From the NCBI RefSeq assembly GCF_001270065.2, contig NZ_LFYT02000005.1:62001-126000 (forward strand): 64,000 nucleotides of DNA, read 5' to 3'. Positions 34,643 to 43,271 of this stretch are shown here, piece after piece. The stretch's first letter is position 1. Every line of letters starts with the position of its first letter. A program made the translations under genes and the position numbers. The DNA is from Limnohabitans planktonicus II-D5 (GTDB lineage: Bacteria; Pseudomonadota; Gammaproteobacteria; Burkholderiales; Burkholderiaceae_C). Below the pieces are notes generated by a model. The model was given only the letters and a program-made list of their open reading frames with translations. It was not told where the DNA came from and searched no databases.

Positions 34643-35293
34643 TCACTTCAGCGCACGGGCTTGCTTGTGGGCGGGGCGCTCCACACAGGCATGCAGCCAG
34701 GCGGAAACGGCCGGGTACTGCGCCAGCAAGTCACCGGCTGGACGCACCCAGCTGGCCACACTGGCCACGCACAAGTCGGCCACGGTGAAACGATTGGCGG
34801 CAAGAAAGGCTTCGCCTTTGGCGTTTTGGGCCTGAAGGTGTTTTTCCAGCACGGTCAACGGCACTTTCAGTCGGCTTTCCGCGCGATCGGCCAACTCGGG
34901 TTTGCGCTGATCGGCGGGCATGGCCATGCGGTGCATGAGCACGGTGAGGGCGTCACTTTCCAGCTCAGACACAGCCCAAAAGCTCCAGCGCAGAGCTTCG
35001 GCTTCTTCGCGGGGCGTGGCGGGCGTGATCGTTTGGCCGTCAGCCTTGCCGTGCACACGGGCGATGTACAGGGCGCAGGCCATGCTTTCCCACACGGTGA
35101 CAGCGCCTTCGGGGCGCTCATCCACCACAGCCGGAATGTGCCCGTTCGGGTTGATGGCCAAAAACTCGAGCGTGCGCGTGGCACCGCCCTGGTAAGGCGT
35201 AGCGATGTGCTCAAACGGCACACCCAGTTCCAGAGCGGCCCACAGCGGGCGTGCGGCGCGGGATGCGCCAATGCCGTAAATCTTCAATGTCAT
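34643..35293 (-). CDS. glutathione S-transferase family protein
   Basis: Cytosolic GST of 216 residues. The thioredoxin-like N-terminal domain starts MTLKIYGIGASRAARPLWAA, with a Ser/Arg active-site region. NPNGHIPAVVDE carries the cis-Pro and an E-S pair follows (VWESMAC). The C-terminal helical domain includes RFTVADLCVASV. The ATG at 35293 has AGGAGA before it; 21 further open codons upstream run into the repeat region and are not used. Confidence 0.92.
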   Translation of the reverse strand: MTLKIYGIGASRAARPLWAALELGVPFEHIATPYQGGATRTLEFLAINPNGHIPAVVDERPEGAVTVWESMACALYIARVHGKADGQTITPATPREEAEALRWSFWAVSELESDALTVLMHRMAMPADQRKPELADRAESRLKVPLTVLEKHLQAQNAKGEAFLAANRFTVADLCVASVASWVRPAGDLLAQYPAVSAWLHACVERPAHKQARALK

Positions 35294-35328
35294 CTCGGTC
35301 TCCTGATCGTCATATCTTGCCAATTCCA

Positions 35329-35354
35329 TGTCGGGGCTGAAGCCCCCGACCCAC
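35329..35354. repeat. single TGTCGGGGC/GCCCCCGAC palindrome
   Basis: TGTCGGGGCTGAAGCCCCCG then ACCCAC: an isolated half-element of the GTAGGTCGG...CCCCGACA family, upstream of the GST gene. Together with the next array it fills the 455-bp gap between the GST and HAD genes. Confidence 0.7.
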
Positions 35355-35368
35355 AACAGGCCTTCCCT

Positions 35369-35756
35369 CGTAGGTCGGTACTCGAAGAGTCCGACGCTGG
35401 CAAGCTTGCCCCTATGCCTCGTTCAGGCCCTGCCGGTATGCGCACATCCGTCGGAGTCTTCGACCACCGACCTACAACACACATTCCCTCATCGGTCGAC
35501 TTTGACCACCGACAACAGGCCTTTCCTCATCGGTCGCCCTCGACCGCCGACAACGGGCTTTCCCTCGTAGGTCGGTACTCGAAGAGTCCGACGCTGGCAT
35601 GCTCACCCACATGCCTCATTCAGGCCCTGCCGGTATGCGCACATCCGTCGGAGTCTTCGACCACCGACCTACAACACACATTCCCTCATCGGTCGTCTTT
35701 GACCACCGACAACAGGCCTTCCCTCATCGGTCGTCTTCGACCACCGACCTACAGTA
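35369..35756. repeat. two-unit tandem array of 197 bp built from REP-like palindromes
   Basis: Units start at 35369 and 35566. Each has GTAGGTCGGTACTCGAAGAG, then a spacer with CAGGCCCTGCCGGTATGCGC, then the inverted motif CGGAGTCTTCGACCACCGAC, followed by two or three shorter GGTCGnCnTnGACC hairpins. The last palindrome supplies the stop codon of the HAD gene at 35749. Confidence 0.88.
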
Positions 35757-36456
35757 CATATTCGGGCCAGCAGGCACACAAGGTGTGCAAGTCTCGCACT
35801 TCCAGATGCGGGCGAGTGTCGCTGCCGAGCCATTCGTGGCCTTCGCGGTTGAGCCAGGCGACCTGCATGCCAGCGGCCAATGCGCCCACGCAGTCGGCGT
35901 GCGCGTCGTCGCCAATGTGCAGCACCTCGTGCGGCGCAACGCCTGCGGCCTCTGCGCCGGCCAGAAAAATGCGCAAGTCCGGCTTGGCCACGCCCAGAGA
36001 TTTGGCGCTCACGCTGGCGTGAAAATGTTGGCCAATGCCCACGCGGTGCACATCGGCGTTGCCATTGGTCAGCGCCACCACCGGGTAACGCTGGCTCCAA
36101 AATCGCAAAGCAGGCAGCGCATCGTCAAACAAATCCACCCGCTGCCGCTCGGCAAAAAAGGCCTCAAAAGCAGGCTCGGCCAGGTGCACCGGGTCACCGG
36201 CTTGCTGCAACAAGGCGCGAATCGACTGCAAACGCAAAAACGACAAGTCATGCGCCCGGTCGGCATGACGGGCGTTGATCTCGGCGCGCACGGCTTTTTT
36301 GAGTTCGGCATCGGCCGACAGAGCCGCCGTGCTGGGCGCATGCACGGTCAGCCATGCGGTCAACACGGCCTCAGCCCGGTGAATGGTGGGCCAGACGGGC
36401 CATAAAGTGTCGTCCAGATCGAGGGAAATGGCTTTGATTTGGGAAATGTCAATCAT
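35749..36456 (-). CDS. HAD family hydrolase
   Basis: Haloacid-dehalogenase-type phosphatase of 235 residues. Motif I is SLDLDDTLWP (nucleophile Asp and general acid Asp), a Thr-containing motif II is VALTNGNADV, the Lys is in AKPDLRIF, and motif IV is LHIGDDAHADCVG. All residues needed for phosphatase activity are there. The ATG at 36456 matches the family start; an in-frame ATG at 36477 overlaps hemH. The gene ends inside a REP-like repeat. The substrate is unknown. Confidence 0.88.
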   Translation of the reverse strand: MIDISQIKAISLDLDDTLWPVWPTIHRAEAVLTAWLTVHAPSTAALSADAELKKAVRAEINARHADRAHDLSFLRLQSIRALLQQAGDPVHLAEPAFEAFFAERQRVDLFDDALPALRFWSQRYPVVALTNGNADVHRVGIGQHFHASVSAKSLGVAKPDLRIFLAGAEAAGVAPHEVLHIGDDAHADCVGALAAGMQVAWLNREGHEWLGSDTRPHLEVRDLHTLCACWPEYVL

Positions 36457-36475
36457 GGTGGTGGGAGAATACCGC

Positions 36476-37564
36476 ATGGCATTTCAACAAGAACCCTCCT
36501 TCCAGCATGGTCAGGCTGCCCGCACGGCCATCCTGTATTGCAACCTGGGCACGCCCAGTTCGCCCACGGCCCCCGCCCTGCGCAAATACTTGGCCGAGTT
36601 TTTGGGCGACAGCCGTGTGGTCGAAATTCCAAAACCCATCTGGTGGCTGATCTTGCACGGCATCATCTTGCGCGTGCGCCCAGCCAAATCTGCCGCCAAA
36701 TACGCCAGCATCTGGACCGAGGGCGGATCGCCTCTCAAAGTCTTCACCCAACAACAAGCCCAGTCGCTGGGCACCGCCTTGCAAGAACGCGGCCATAAGG
36801 TCAGCGTGCGCTACGCCATGCGCTATGGTCAGCCGTCGATCCCCGAGCAGCTGAACGCCCTCAAAGCCGAAGGCGTGCAGCGCGTGCTGATCGTGCCCGC
36901 CTACCCGCAATACAGCGGCACCACCACGGCAAGCGTGTTCGACGCGGTCTACCGATGGGGCCTCAAAACGCGGCTCATCCCAGAGATGCGCTTTGTCAAC
37001 CGCTACCACGACGACCCGCGCTACATCGCCGCGCTGGCGCAGACGGTGCGTGAACACTGGGCGGCCAAGGGCCAGGCCGAGCAACTGGTCATGAGCTTTC
37101 ACGGGGTGCCCGAGCGCACCTTGCAGCTGGGCGACCCCTACCACTGCGAATGCATGAAAACCGGCCGCCTGCTGGCCGAAGCGCTGGGCCTGTCCAAAGA
37201 CCAATACAAACTCACCTTTCAGTCGCGCTTTGGAAAAGCCAAATGGCTGGAGCCCTACACCGAACCCACGCTGATCGCCATGGCGCAGCAAGGCGTGAAA
37301 AAGGTGGACGTGATCTGCCCTGGCTTTACCAGCGACTGCCTGGAAACGCTGGAAGAAATCCAGCAAGAAGCGCAAGAGGCTTTCTTACACGCAGGCGGCG
37401 AAAGCTTCAGCTACATCCCCTGCCTGAACAACCATGCGCAGTGGATCGAGGCGCTGGCCGACATCAGCCTGGGGCATATGCAGGGGTGGGACTTGTCAGC
37501 GCCGGATGCAAAGGCGCTGGCGTCGAGTCGGGAAAGGGCTATGGCCCATGGGGCGAAAATCTGA
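36476..37564 (+). CDS. hemH: ferrochelatase
   Basis: Inserts Fe2+ into protoporphyrin IX, the last step of heme synthesis, at the inner face of the membrane. The 362-residue length is typical. Catalytic His lies in MSFHGVPERT and the metal-site Glu in CPGFTSDCLETLEEI; YCNLGTPSSPT is the N-terminal signature. The ATG has GGGAGAA upstream. It is divergent from the HAD gene with a 19-bp gap, so the two promoters must overlap the coding starts. Confidence 0.96.
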   Translation: MAFQQEPSFQHGQAARTAILYCNLGTPSSPTAPALRKYLAEFLGDSRVVEIPKPIWWLILHGIILRVRPAKSAAKYASIWTEGGSPLKVFTQQQAQSLGTALQERGHKVSVRYAMRYGQPSIPEQLNALKAEGVQRVLIVPAYPQYSGTTTASVFDAVYRWGLKTRLIPEMRFVNRYHDDPRYIAALAQTVREHWAAKGQAEQLVMSFHGVPERTLQLGDPYHCECMKTGRLLAEALGLSKDQYKLTFQSRFGKAKWLEPYTEPTLIAMAQQGVKKVDVICPGFTSDCLETLEEIQQEAQEAFLHAGGESFSYIPCLNNHAQWIEALADISLGHMQGWDLSAPDAKALASSRERAMAHGAKI

Positions 37565-37603
37565 CTCTGAATTGACCATCAGCGTATGAGCAAGCACTCG
37601 CTG

Positions 37604-37750
37604 CCGGATTGCCGCGTTTAGCTCTCAATGACAACTCTACGTCACTGCGAGAAGCCTGCGACGCGGCAGTCCAGCTTTGTTGTTGGATTGACCGTTAGAG
37701 GCTGCGCCGACCTACGCTGCTGGATTGCCGCGCTTGCCTCGCAATGACAC
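37604..37750. repeat. cluster of GGATTGCCGCG / CTCGCAATGAC palindromic repeats
   Basis: Three related motifs: GGATTGCCGCG...CTCAATGAC, its inverse GTCACTGCGAGAAGC...GCGGCAGTCCA, and TGGATTGCCGCGCTTGCCTC then GCAATGAC. This belongs to a widespread type of bacterial intergenic repeat. It lies after hemH. Confidence 0.75.
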
Positions 37751-37760
37751 ATTCTCAGCA

Positions 37761-37786
37761 TGTCGGGGCTCAAGCCGCTGACCTGC
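37761..37786. repeat. single TGTCGGGGCTCAAGCC palindrome
   Basis: TGTCGGGGCTCAAGCCGCTG then ACCTGC: half-element of the family seen as a pair at 47789-47861, just beyond the 3' end of the HAD gene at 37793. Confidence 0.65.
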
Positions 37787-37792
37787 GAGCCA

Positions 37793-38422
37793 TCAAGCGC
37801 CCAAATAACCCCGCCCCCTTAGCGCCTTTCTCACCTGATCAGGCGTTTCAAAGCGGATGCCTTGCCAGCCGTGTTGCTCAGCGGCATCGATGTTGTGCTG
37901 CACATCGTCGATAAACACCGGTTTGCCGCGCACGGGCCAACGGGCTTGGGCGGTGGCAAAGATGTCGGGCAGCGGTTTGATTTGATGCACATGCGCTGAA
38001 AAGATGCCTTCTTCAAACTGGCTGAAAAAGGCGTTTTTACGCATCAGATGGTCGGCATAGCCTGCTGGCATGTTGGACAGGTAATACAGCCGGTGGCCTT
38101 GCGCCTTCAGCTCGTGGATCAGATCCACCGTGCCGGGGATGGGCTGCAGGTGCGCCGGAATGCCGTCTATCAAACGCAACAAATCGGCCTCGGCCAAGCC
38201 GGTGCGCGCCGCGATGCGCAGGGCCAGCGCTTCGGGCTCGATGCGGCCCAAATCAAACAGCGCCCAATCGGCCTCAGGGTGAAAGGTTTCGAAAATCTGG
38301 CTGACCCATTCATGGGCGATGTCCTCACTGCGCACCTGCTCTGGGAAAAGCTCTTGCAGCAGCACCAGCGGCTGCCAGCGGAACACCACACCGCCCAAAT
38401 CGAACACAACGTCTTTGCTCAT
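37793..38422 (-). CDS. HAD-IA family hydrolase
   Basis: A 209-residue HAD phosphatase. Motif I is VVFDLGGVVFRW (the second Asp is replaced by Gly, as in the YihX and epoxide-hydrolase-N-terminal branch), motif II is YYLSNMPAGY, the Lys is in HQIKPLPDIF, and motif III/IV is PVFIDDVQHNI. The ATG at 38422 is chosen because GAGAA precedes it. Repeats flank both sides. Likely a sugar- or nucleotide-phosphate phosphatase; the substrate is unknown. Confidence 0.87.
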   Translation of the reverse strand: MSKDVVFDLGGVVFRWQPLVLLQELFPEQVRSEDIAHEWVSQIFETFHPEADWALFDLGRIEPEALALRIAARTGLAEADLLRLIDGIPAHLQPIPGTVDLIHELKAQGHRLYYLSNMPAGYADHLMRKNAFFSQFEEGIFSAHVHQIKPLPDIFATAQARWPVRGKPVFIDDVQHNIDAAEQHGWQGIRFETPDQVRKALRGRGYLGA

Positions 38423-38471
38423 CATTTCTCTTTCAAGGTTCAAGCCATTGATCCGCTACCGCTCAAGCAGC

Positions 38472-38881
38472 CAACGTCGGGGTCTTCGACCACCGACCTA
38501 CAAACAAGGCAGCGCTTTCGCAGGTCGGCACTCGCAGAGTCCGACGTTTTTCGGTCTACTTCAGCAGCATCCATCAGCCCTATCGCTCAAACCACCAACG
38601 TCGGGGTCTTCGACCACCGACCTACAAACACAGCAGCGCTTTCGTAGGTCGGCACTCGCAGAGTCCGACGTTTTTCGGTCTACCTGCGCAGCCTCCATCA
38701 ACCCTATCGCTCAAACCACCAACGTCGGGGTCTTCGACCGCCGACCTACAAACACGGCAGCGCTCTCGCAGGTCGGCACTCGCAGAGTCCGACGTTTTTC
38801 GATACACCACCTCGCCCCCATCGGCCCTATCGCTCAAATTGCGAACGTCGGGGTCTTCGACCGTCGACCTACAAAACAGCC
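38472..38881. repeat. tandem array of 124-bp REPIN-like units, 3.3 copies
   Basis: Units start at 38472, 38596, 38720 and 38843 (the last is partial). Each unit contains CGTCGGGGTCTTCGACCACC-GACCTAC and, about 25 bp on, the inverted GTAGGTCGGCACTCGCAGAG-TCCGACG, then a spacer ending CCCTATCGCTCAAA. This is two inverted REP hairpins per unit. It fills the gap between the HAD gene and the ABC transporter operon. Confidence 0.9.
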
Positions 38882-38892
38882 TAATCGGTTGT

Positions 38893-39948
38893 TCAAACCG
38901 CCACCACCGAGACACCCCGCCCCGGCAAGCTCAGGGCCAGCACTTGGCCGATGCGCCAGTCGCGCTCAACCTCGGGCGAGACCACAAACACCTGTCCCAG
39001 TTCGGTGTCAAAGGTCAGCTCCACAAAGCTGCCCAAGTAGGACCATTGCTTGAGCTCTGCAGACAAGCTGCCCGGCAGGCTTTCGCCACCCGACAATTCG
39101 CGCCCGACCACCCAGGCCTCGGGCCGCACCGCCGCACGCGCCGCCCCCGGGGTCACCGCGTGGCGCGGAACCAAGCGCAGCGGACCCAGCTGCACAGACC
39201 CATCGTGGAGCGATTGACCATCAAACAGCACCGCTTCGCCCATGAACCCGGCCACAAAAGCCGAGGTCGGGCGTTCGTACAGGTCTTGCGGCGTGCCCGC
39301 TTGCGCAATGCGCCCGGCCTCCATGACGATGATCTGGTCGCTCACGGCCAGGGCCTCGCTTTGGTCGTGCGTGACATAGGCCACCGTCAAGCCCAGGCGC
39401 TGCTGCAAGTGGCGGATTTCGTCTCGCATGGACCGGCGCAGGCGGGCGTCCAAGTTGGACAGAGGCTCATCAAACAACAAAACCGAGGGTTCCAACACCA
39501 GCGCACGGGCCAGCGCCACGCGCTGCTGCTGACCGCCCGACAGTTCACTGGGCAGGCGCTCTTCGTAGCCCGCCAGCCCCACCAGAGCCAGGCTTTTTTG
39601 GGCACGCTCCTGGGCTTCGGCTTTGTGCACACCGCTCACGTCCAGCCCGTAGCGCACATTGCCGATCACGTTCATGTGCGGAAACAGCGCATAACTTTGA
39701 AACACCATGCTCACATTGCGCTCGGACGGGCCCAGGTGAGTGACATCCACGCCATCGATCAGGATCTGCCCGCCAGAGGGCGCTTCCAGCCCCGCGATCA
39801 TGCGCAAGGTGGTGGTTTTGCCGCAGCCTGAAGGCCCCAGAATCGTGGTCAAGCTGCCTTTGGGCACGACAAAGTCGATGCCTTGCACCACCAGTGGCGA
39901 GTTGGCCCCGCCATAGCGTTTGCTGACTTGTTTGAATTGAATACCCAT
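38893..39948 (-). CDS. ABC transporter ATP-binding protein, iron(III)/spermidine type
   Basis: A 351-residue ATPase. Walker A is GPSGCGKTT, the Q-loop SMVFQSYALFPHM, the signature LSGGQQQRVALARAL, Walker B VLLFDEPLSNLD, and the H-loop VTHDQ. A C-terminal TOBE-like domain follows (from about residue 270), as in FbpC and PotA. The frame is open far upstream into the permease gene, but MGIQFKQVSKRYGG at 39948 is the true start. It lies 17 bp after the permease gene. Confidence 0.92.
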   Translation of the reverse strand: MGIQFKQVSKRYGGANSPLVVQGIDFVVPKGSLTTILGPSGCGKTTTLRMIAGLEAPSGGQILIDGVDVTHLGPSERNVSMVFQSYALFPHMNVIGNVRYGLDVSGVHKAEAQERAQKSLALVGLAGYEERLPSELSGGQQQRVALARALVLEPSVLLFDEPLSNLDARLRRSMRDEIRHLQQRLGLTVAYVTHDQSEALAVSDQIIVMEAGRIAQAGTPQDLYERPTSAFVAGFMGEAVLFDGQSLHDGSVQLGPLRLVPRHAVTPGAARAAVRPEAWVVGRELSGGESLPGSLSAELKQWSYLGSFVELTFDTELGQVFVVSPEVERDWRIGQVLALSLPGRGVSVVAV

Positions 39949-39965
39949 GCTTTTGAATCCTTGAA

Positions 39966-42167
39966 TCAAGACACTGAGGTGGCTGTGGCCCGCCGCCCCA
40001 GCTGCCGCTCTCCCACCAGCTTCTGAATGCCCCAGGTGATGACCGACAGGAGCACCATGAGCACCGTGCAGTAAGCCAGCGCCACGCCATAGTCGCCATT
40101 GCCCACGCGGCCAATGATGTAGGTCGTGGCCAGTTCGTACTGCGCCGTGACCAGAAAAATCACCGCCGACACCGTCGTCATGGAGCGCACAAAGCTGTAC
40201 ACCAACGCCGCCACCAGCGCGGGCTTGAGCAGCGGCAGCACCACCCGGCGCAGTGTGGTCAGCGTGCTGGCCCGCAGCATTTGCGAGGCTTCGTCGAGCG
40301 ACCGATCTAATTGCTTGAAAGCCGCAGTGCCCGCCCGCACGCCCACCGGCAAATTGCGGAACACAAAGCACAGCACAATGACCAAACCGGTGCCGGTCAG
40401 CTCCACCGGCGGCACGTTGAAGGCCAGGATGTAGCTCACGCCCAGCACCGTGCCCGGAATGGCAAAGGTCAAAAGCGCCGAGAACTCGAACGCCGCTTTG
40501 CCCCGAAATTCGGTGCGCGCCAGCAACCAAGCCATCAGCAAACCCACAACCGCACAAATGGGCGCGGCCATGGCCGACAAGCTGAGCGTGGTGAAGAGCG
40601 ACTTCCAGGCCGTGCCCGCAAACACCCAGCCAAACTCGCCCTGCTGCACGTCAAACGCGGTCTTGAAATGGACCAGCGTGAATGTGAAGTCGCGCCCCCA
40701 GGTCTGCACAAAGCCGCCTGCAAACGCAAACAGGTACACCACCAGGGTGAAAAACAACCAAGGCCCCGCCACGCTGCGGCACACACGCAGCACCGCAGGC
40801 GGCAACGCCATGGCCACGCCCGCATCGCCCTTGCCCGAGACGGTGGTGAAACTGCTGCCCGAGAGTACCCGGCGCTGCACCAAAAACACCGTCAGCGCAA
40901 AACTGGTGAGCACCAGGGCCAGCGCTGCCGCCATGCCAGGGTCGAGCGCTGCGCCCACAATGGCAAAAAAGATCTCCGTGGACAGCACCGCGTACTGCCC
41001 GCCCAAAATGATCGGGTTGCCGAAATCGGCCATGCTTTCAATGAAACCCACCAAGAAAGCATTCGCCAGACCGGGCTTAAGCAGGGGCAGCGTCACCGTC
41101 CAGAAGGTTTTCATGCGGCTGGCGCGCAGGGTTTGTGCGGCCTCTTCCATGCTGGGGCTCACGCCCTGCACCACGCCACGCATGATCATGAAAGCAATGG
41201 GCGTGAAGGCAAACATCTGCGCCAGCCAGATGCCAAACACGCCATAAAACCAGCGCCCGGGCTCGATGCCGAAGGCCCACTCCAAGCCTTGGTTGAACAG
41301 GCCGGCACGGCCAAACAAAAGGATGAGCCCCAGGCCCACCACAAAGGGGGGCGTGATGATGGGCAGCATGGCCAGGATGTTCAAGGGTTTGGCCAGACGG
41401 GTGGCACCCCGCTCGGCCCACAAGGCCAGCAAAGTGCCCATGACGGTGGTCCCGGTGGCCGTGAAGAAAGCCAGCCACAGGGTGTTCCAGGCCACGCCGC
41501 AGCGGCCTTCGCCTGACACACAGCCCAAGCCCCAAACCCGCTCGGTGGCCACGCGCTCAAACAGATGCGTCCAGGCATAAGCGCCCGCATCGTCCACCCA
41601 GGCCGCCACCAAGGAACGCAGGACCGGGTACACCACAAACAGCACGAGCAGCGCCGTGCAGCCGACCACCGCTGCGGCCACAAACACATCGCCCCGAAAA
41701 CCGCCCAAACGCGCCAGCGCAGCGCCCAAAAGCACCAACAAGCTGAGCAGGACCAACGCGGCCCCCCAGCCCATGCCGTACTGGCCAACCGGCAAAGCGC
41801 CCCACACCGATTCCAGCGATGCAAAAGCCCAGCCCGTGGCCCCAATGGCAAAACCACTGCCCAACAGGCACAGCAAGCCCGTCATGCTGCCCAGCAACAA
41901 CAGAGCACCTTGCTGGCGGGCAGGCCAGGGCCGCATGACGGCCAAGGCGCAGCCGCCCAAGCCCAGCGCAGCCGACCACAGCCAAGGCCGCCCATGTTGC
42001 AAGGCCTGCGCCCAGCCGCTGGCCGTTTCGGCCCCAGCCCAGACGCCGGGCAAGGCCGCCATGAGGGACGTTTGCTGCAAAAAATACCAAGGCAGCAGCG
42101 CAAAGCTGAGCAAGCCCAAAAGGACCCACCCTTGCAAAGCGCGCTGCAAACGCAACGCTGGATTCAT
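39966..42167 (-). CDS. ABC transporter permease, FbpB-like double domain
   Basis: Inner-membrane protein of 733 residues with about twelve helices in two homologous halves. Each half has an EAA-type loop (EEAAQTLRASRMKTFWTVTL and DEASQMLRASTLTTLRRVVL) that docks on the ATPase. The fused two-half form is typical of ferric-iron and some phosphonate importers. It lies between the ATPase and binding-protein genes, 13 bp from the latter. Confidence 0.92.
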   Translation of the reverse strand: MNPALRLQRALQGWVLLGLLSFALLPWYFLQQTSLMAALPGVWAGAETASGWAQALQHGRPWLWSAALGLGGCALAVMRPWPARQQGALLLLGSMTGLLCLLGSGFAIGATGWAFASLESVWGALPVGQYGMGWGAALVLLSLLVLLGAALARLGGFRGDVFVAAAVVGCTALLVLFVVYPVLRSLVAAWVDDAGAYAWTHLFERVATERVWGLGCVSGEGRCGVAWNTLWLAFFTATGTTVMGTLLALWAERGATRLAKPLNILAMLPIITPPFVVGLGLILLFGRAGLFNQGLEWAFGIEPGRWFYGVFGIWLAQMFAFTPIAFMIMRGVVQGVSPSMEEAAQTLRASRMKTFWTVTLPLLKPGLANAFLVGFIESMADFGNPIILGGQYAVLSTEIFFAIVGAALDPGMAAALALVLTSFALTVFLVQRRVLSGSSFTTVSGKGDAGVAMALPPAVLRVCRSVAGPWLFFTLVVYLFAFAGGFVQTWGRDFTFTLVHFKTAFDVQQGEFGWVFAGTAWKSLFTTLSLSAMAAPICAVVGLLMAWLLARTEFRGKAAFEFSALLTFAIPGTVLGVSYILAFNVPPVELTGTGLVIVLCFVFRNLPVGVRAGTAAFKQLDRSLDEASQMLRASTLTTLRRVVLPLLKPALVAALVYSFVRSMTTVSAVIFLVTAQYELATTYIIGRVGNGDYGVALAYCTVLMVLLSVITWGIQKLVGERQLGRRATATSVS

Positions 42168-42180
42168 CTCAGACTTTCAC

Positions 42181-43197
42181 TCAGCGCGGCAGCGAATTGA
42201 CTTCTTTTTCCCAGCGCTGGATCAGGCGGCGGCGCTCGGCCGTCTGGCCGTATTTGGCATAGTCGTAATTGATCATCTTGATCTTGCGGAAGTCCGGCAC
42301 ACGCGGGTCCACCTTGGCCTCTTTGTGCGAAGGCAGCTGGAACTGCAAAGTGGCCGCAGCCAGCTCTTGCGCAGCGGGGGTCAAGGCCCACTCATAAAAC
42401 TTCTTGGCAGCCTCCAGATTGCGGCTGCCGCGCACGATGGACATGGAACCAATTTCAGCCCCTGTGCCATCGGACGGGGTGATGGTCTCGATGGGAAAGC
42501 CTTGGGCCTTTTCACCGGGGCCGTCGTGAACAAAGCTGATGGACACCGCCGTCTCGCCCCGCGCTACCGCCTTGATGGGGCCGGTACCCGAGCGGGTGTA
42601 AGTGCCGATGTTTTTGTGCAGGCCCTTGAGGTACTCAAAAGCTTTCTCTTCGCCCATGAGCTGCACCAAGGTGGCGATCATGGTGTAAGCCGTGCCACTC
42701 GACGCTGGGTTGGCCGACTGGATTTCGCCTTTGTATTCGGGCTTGAGCAGGTCACCCCAGGTTTTGGGCACGGGCAGCTTTTTCTTGGCCAGCAGCTCGG
42801 TGTTGTAGCCAAAGCCCAGCGGGCCAGAGTAAATGCCCACGGTTTTGAAACCGGCTTGGGCCGCTTGCTTTTGCGCCCAGTCGTGCAACTTGGGCAGCGT
42901 GGGCGATTTGTATTCGAGGCTCAGGTTTTGCTCGGCCGCCTGCAGGTGCGGGTCTCCCGTGCCGCCAAACCAGATGTCGGTCTTGGGGTTGGCTTTTTCT
43001 GCGGCCAGCTGGGCAATCGCTTCGCCCGAGCCCTTGGCTGTCATGTTGACCTTGATGCCCTGGCTTTTCTCGAACGTGACCGCAATCATGCTGCACCAAG
43101 CGGCTTGGGCCGAGCAGATGATGTTGACTTCGCGGTTTTGGGCTTGGGCGCCTGAGGCCAGCAAGGCCAGCACAAGTAGCAATTTCGGGGTGCGCAT
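42181..43197 (-). CDS. ABC transporter substrate-binding protein, ferric-iron type
   Basis: Periplasmic binding protein of 338 residues with a signal peptide cleaved after ASGAQA. The fold-2 motifs SGEAIAQLAAEK, GPLGFGYNTELLAKKK and TPSDGTGAEIGSM match the FbpA/AfuA branch, but phosphonate- and polyol-binding relatives look similar. It is the first gene of the three-gene importer operon. The metal-binding Tyr pair was not verified, so the ligand is uncertain. Confidence 0.85.
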   Translation of the reverse strand: MRTPKLLLVLALLASGAQAQNREVNIICSAQAAWCSMIAVTFEKSQGIKVNMTAKGSGEAIAQLAAEKANPKTDIWFGGTGDPHLQAAEQNLSLEYKSPTLPKLHDWAQKQAAQAGFKTVGIYSGPLGFGYNTELLAKKKLPVPKTWGDLLKPEYKGEIQSANPASSGTAYTMIATLVQLMGEEKAFEYLKGLHKNIGTYTRSGTGPIKAVARGETAVSISFVHDGPGEKAQGFPIETITPSDGTGAEIGSMSIVRGSRNLEAAKKFYEWALTPAAQELAAATLQFQLPSHKEAKVDPRVPDFRKIKMINYDYAKYGQTAERRRLIQRWEKEVNSLPR

Positions 43198-43271
43198 GTT
43201 TTATCTCCTCTGGTGATCCGACCCATTTTCCCTCTAAACCCAGGTCTCAACCAGCGTGGAAACACCCATGA

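Noticed and set aside
35369..35756. Second array considered as CRISPR or coding repeats
   Set aside because: The units are 197 bp with conserved spacers and palindromes; the frames through it have no start signals.
38472..38881. Regular repeats resembling a CRISPR array
   Set aside because: The 124-bp units are nearly identical along their full length, with no variable spacers and with internal inverted hairpins; no cas genes are near.
40311..41516. Open frame of about 400 codons opposite the ABC permease
   Set aside because: Low-complexity Gln/His/Arg translation, antisense to a certain membrane protein gene.
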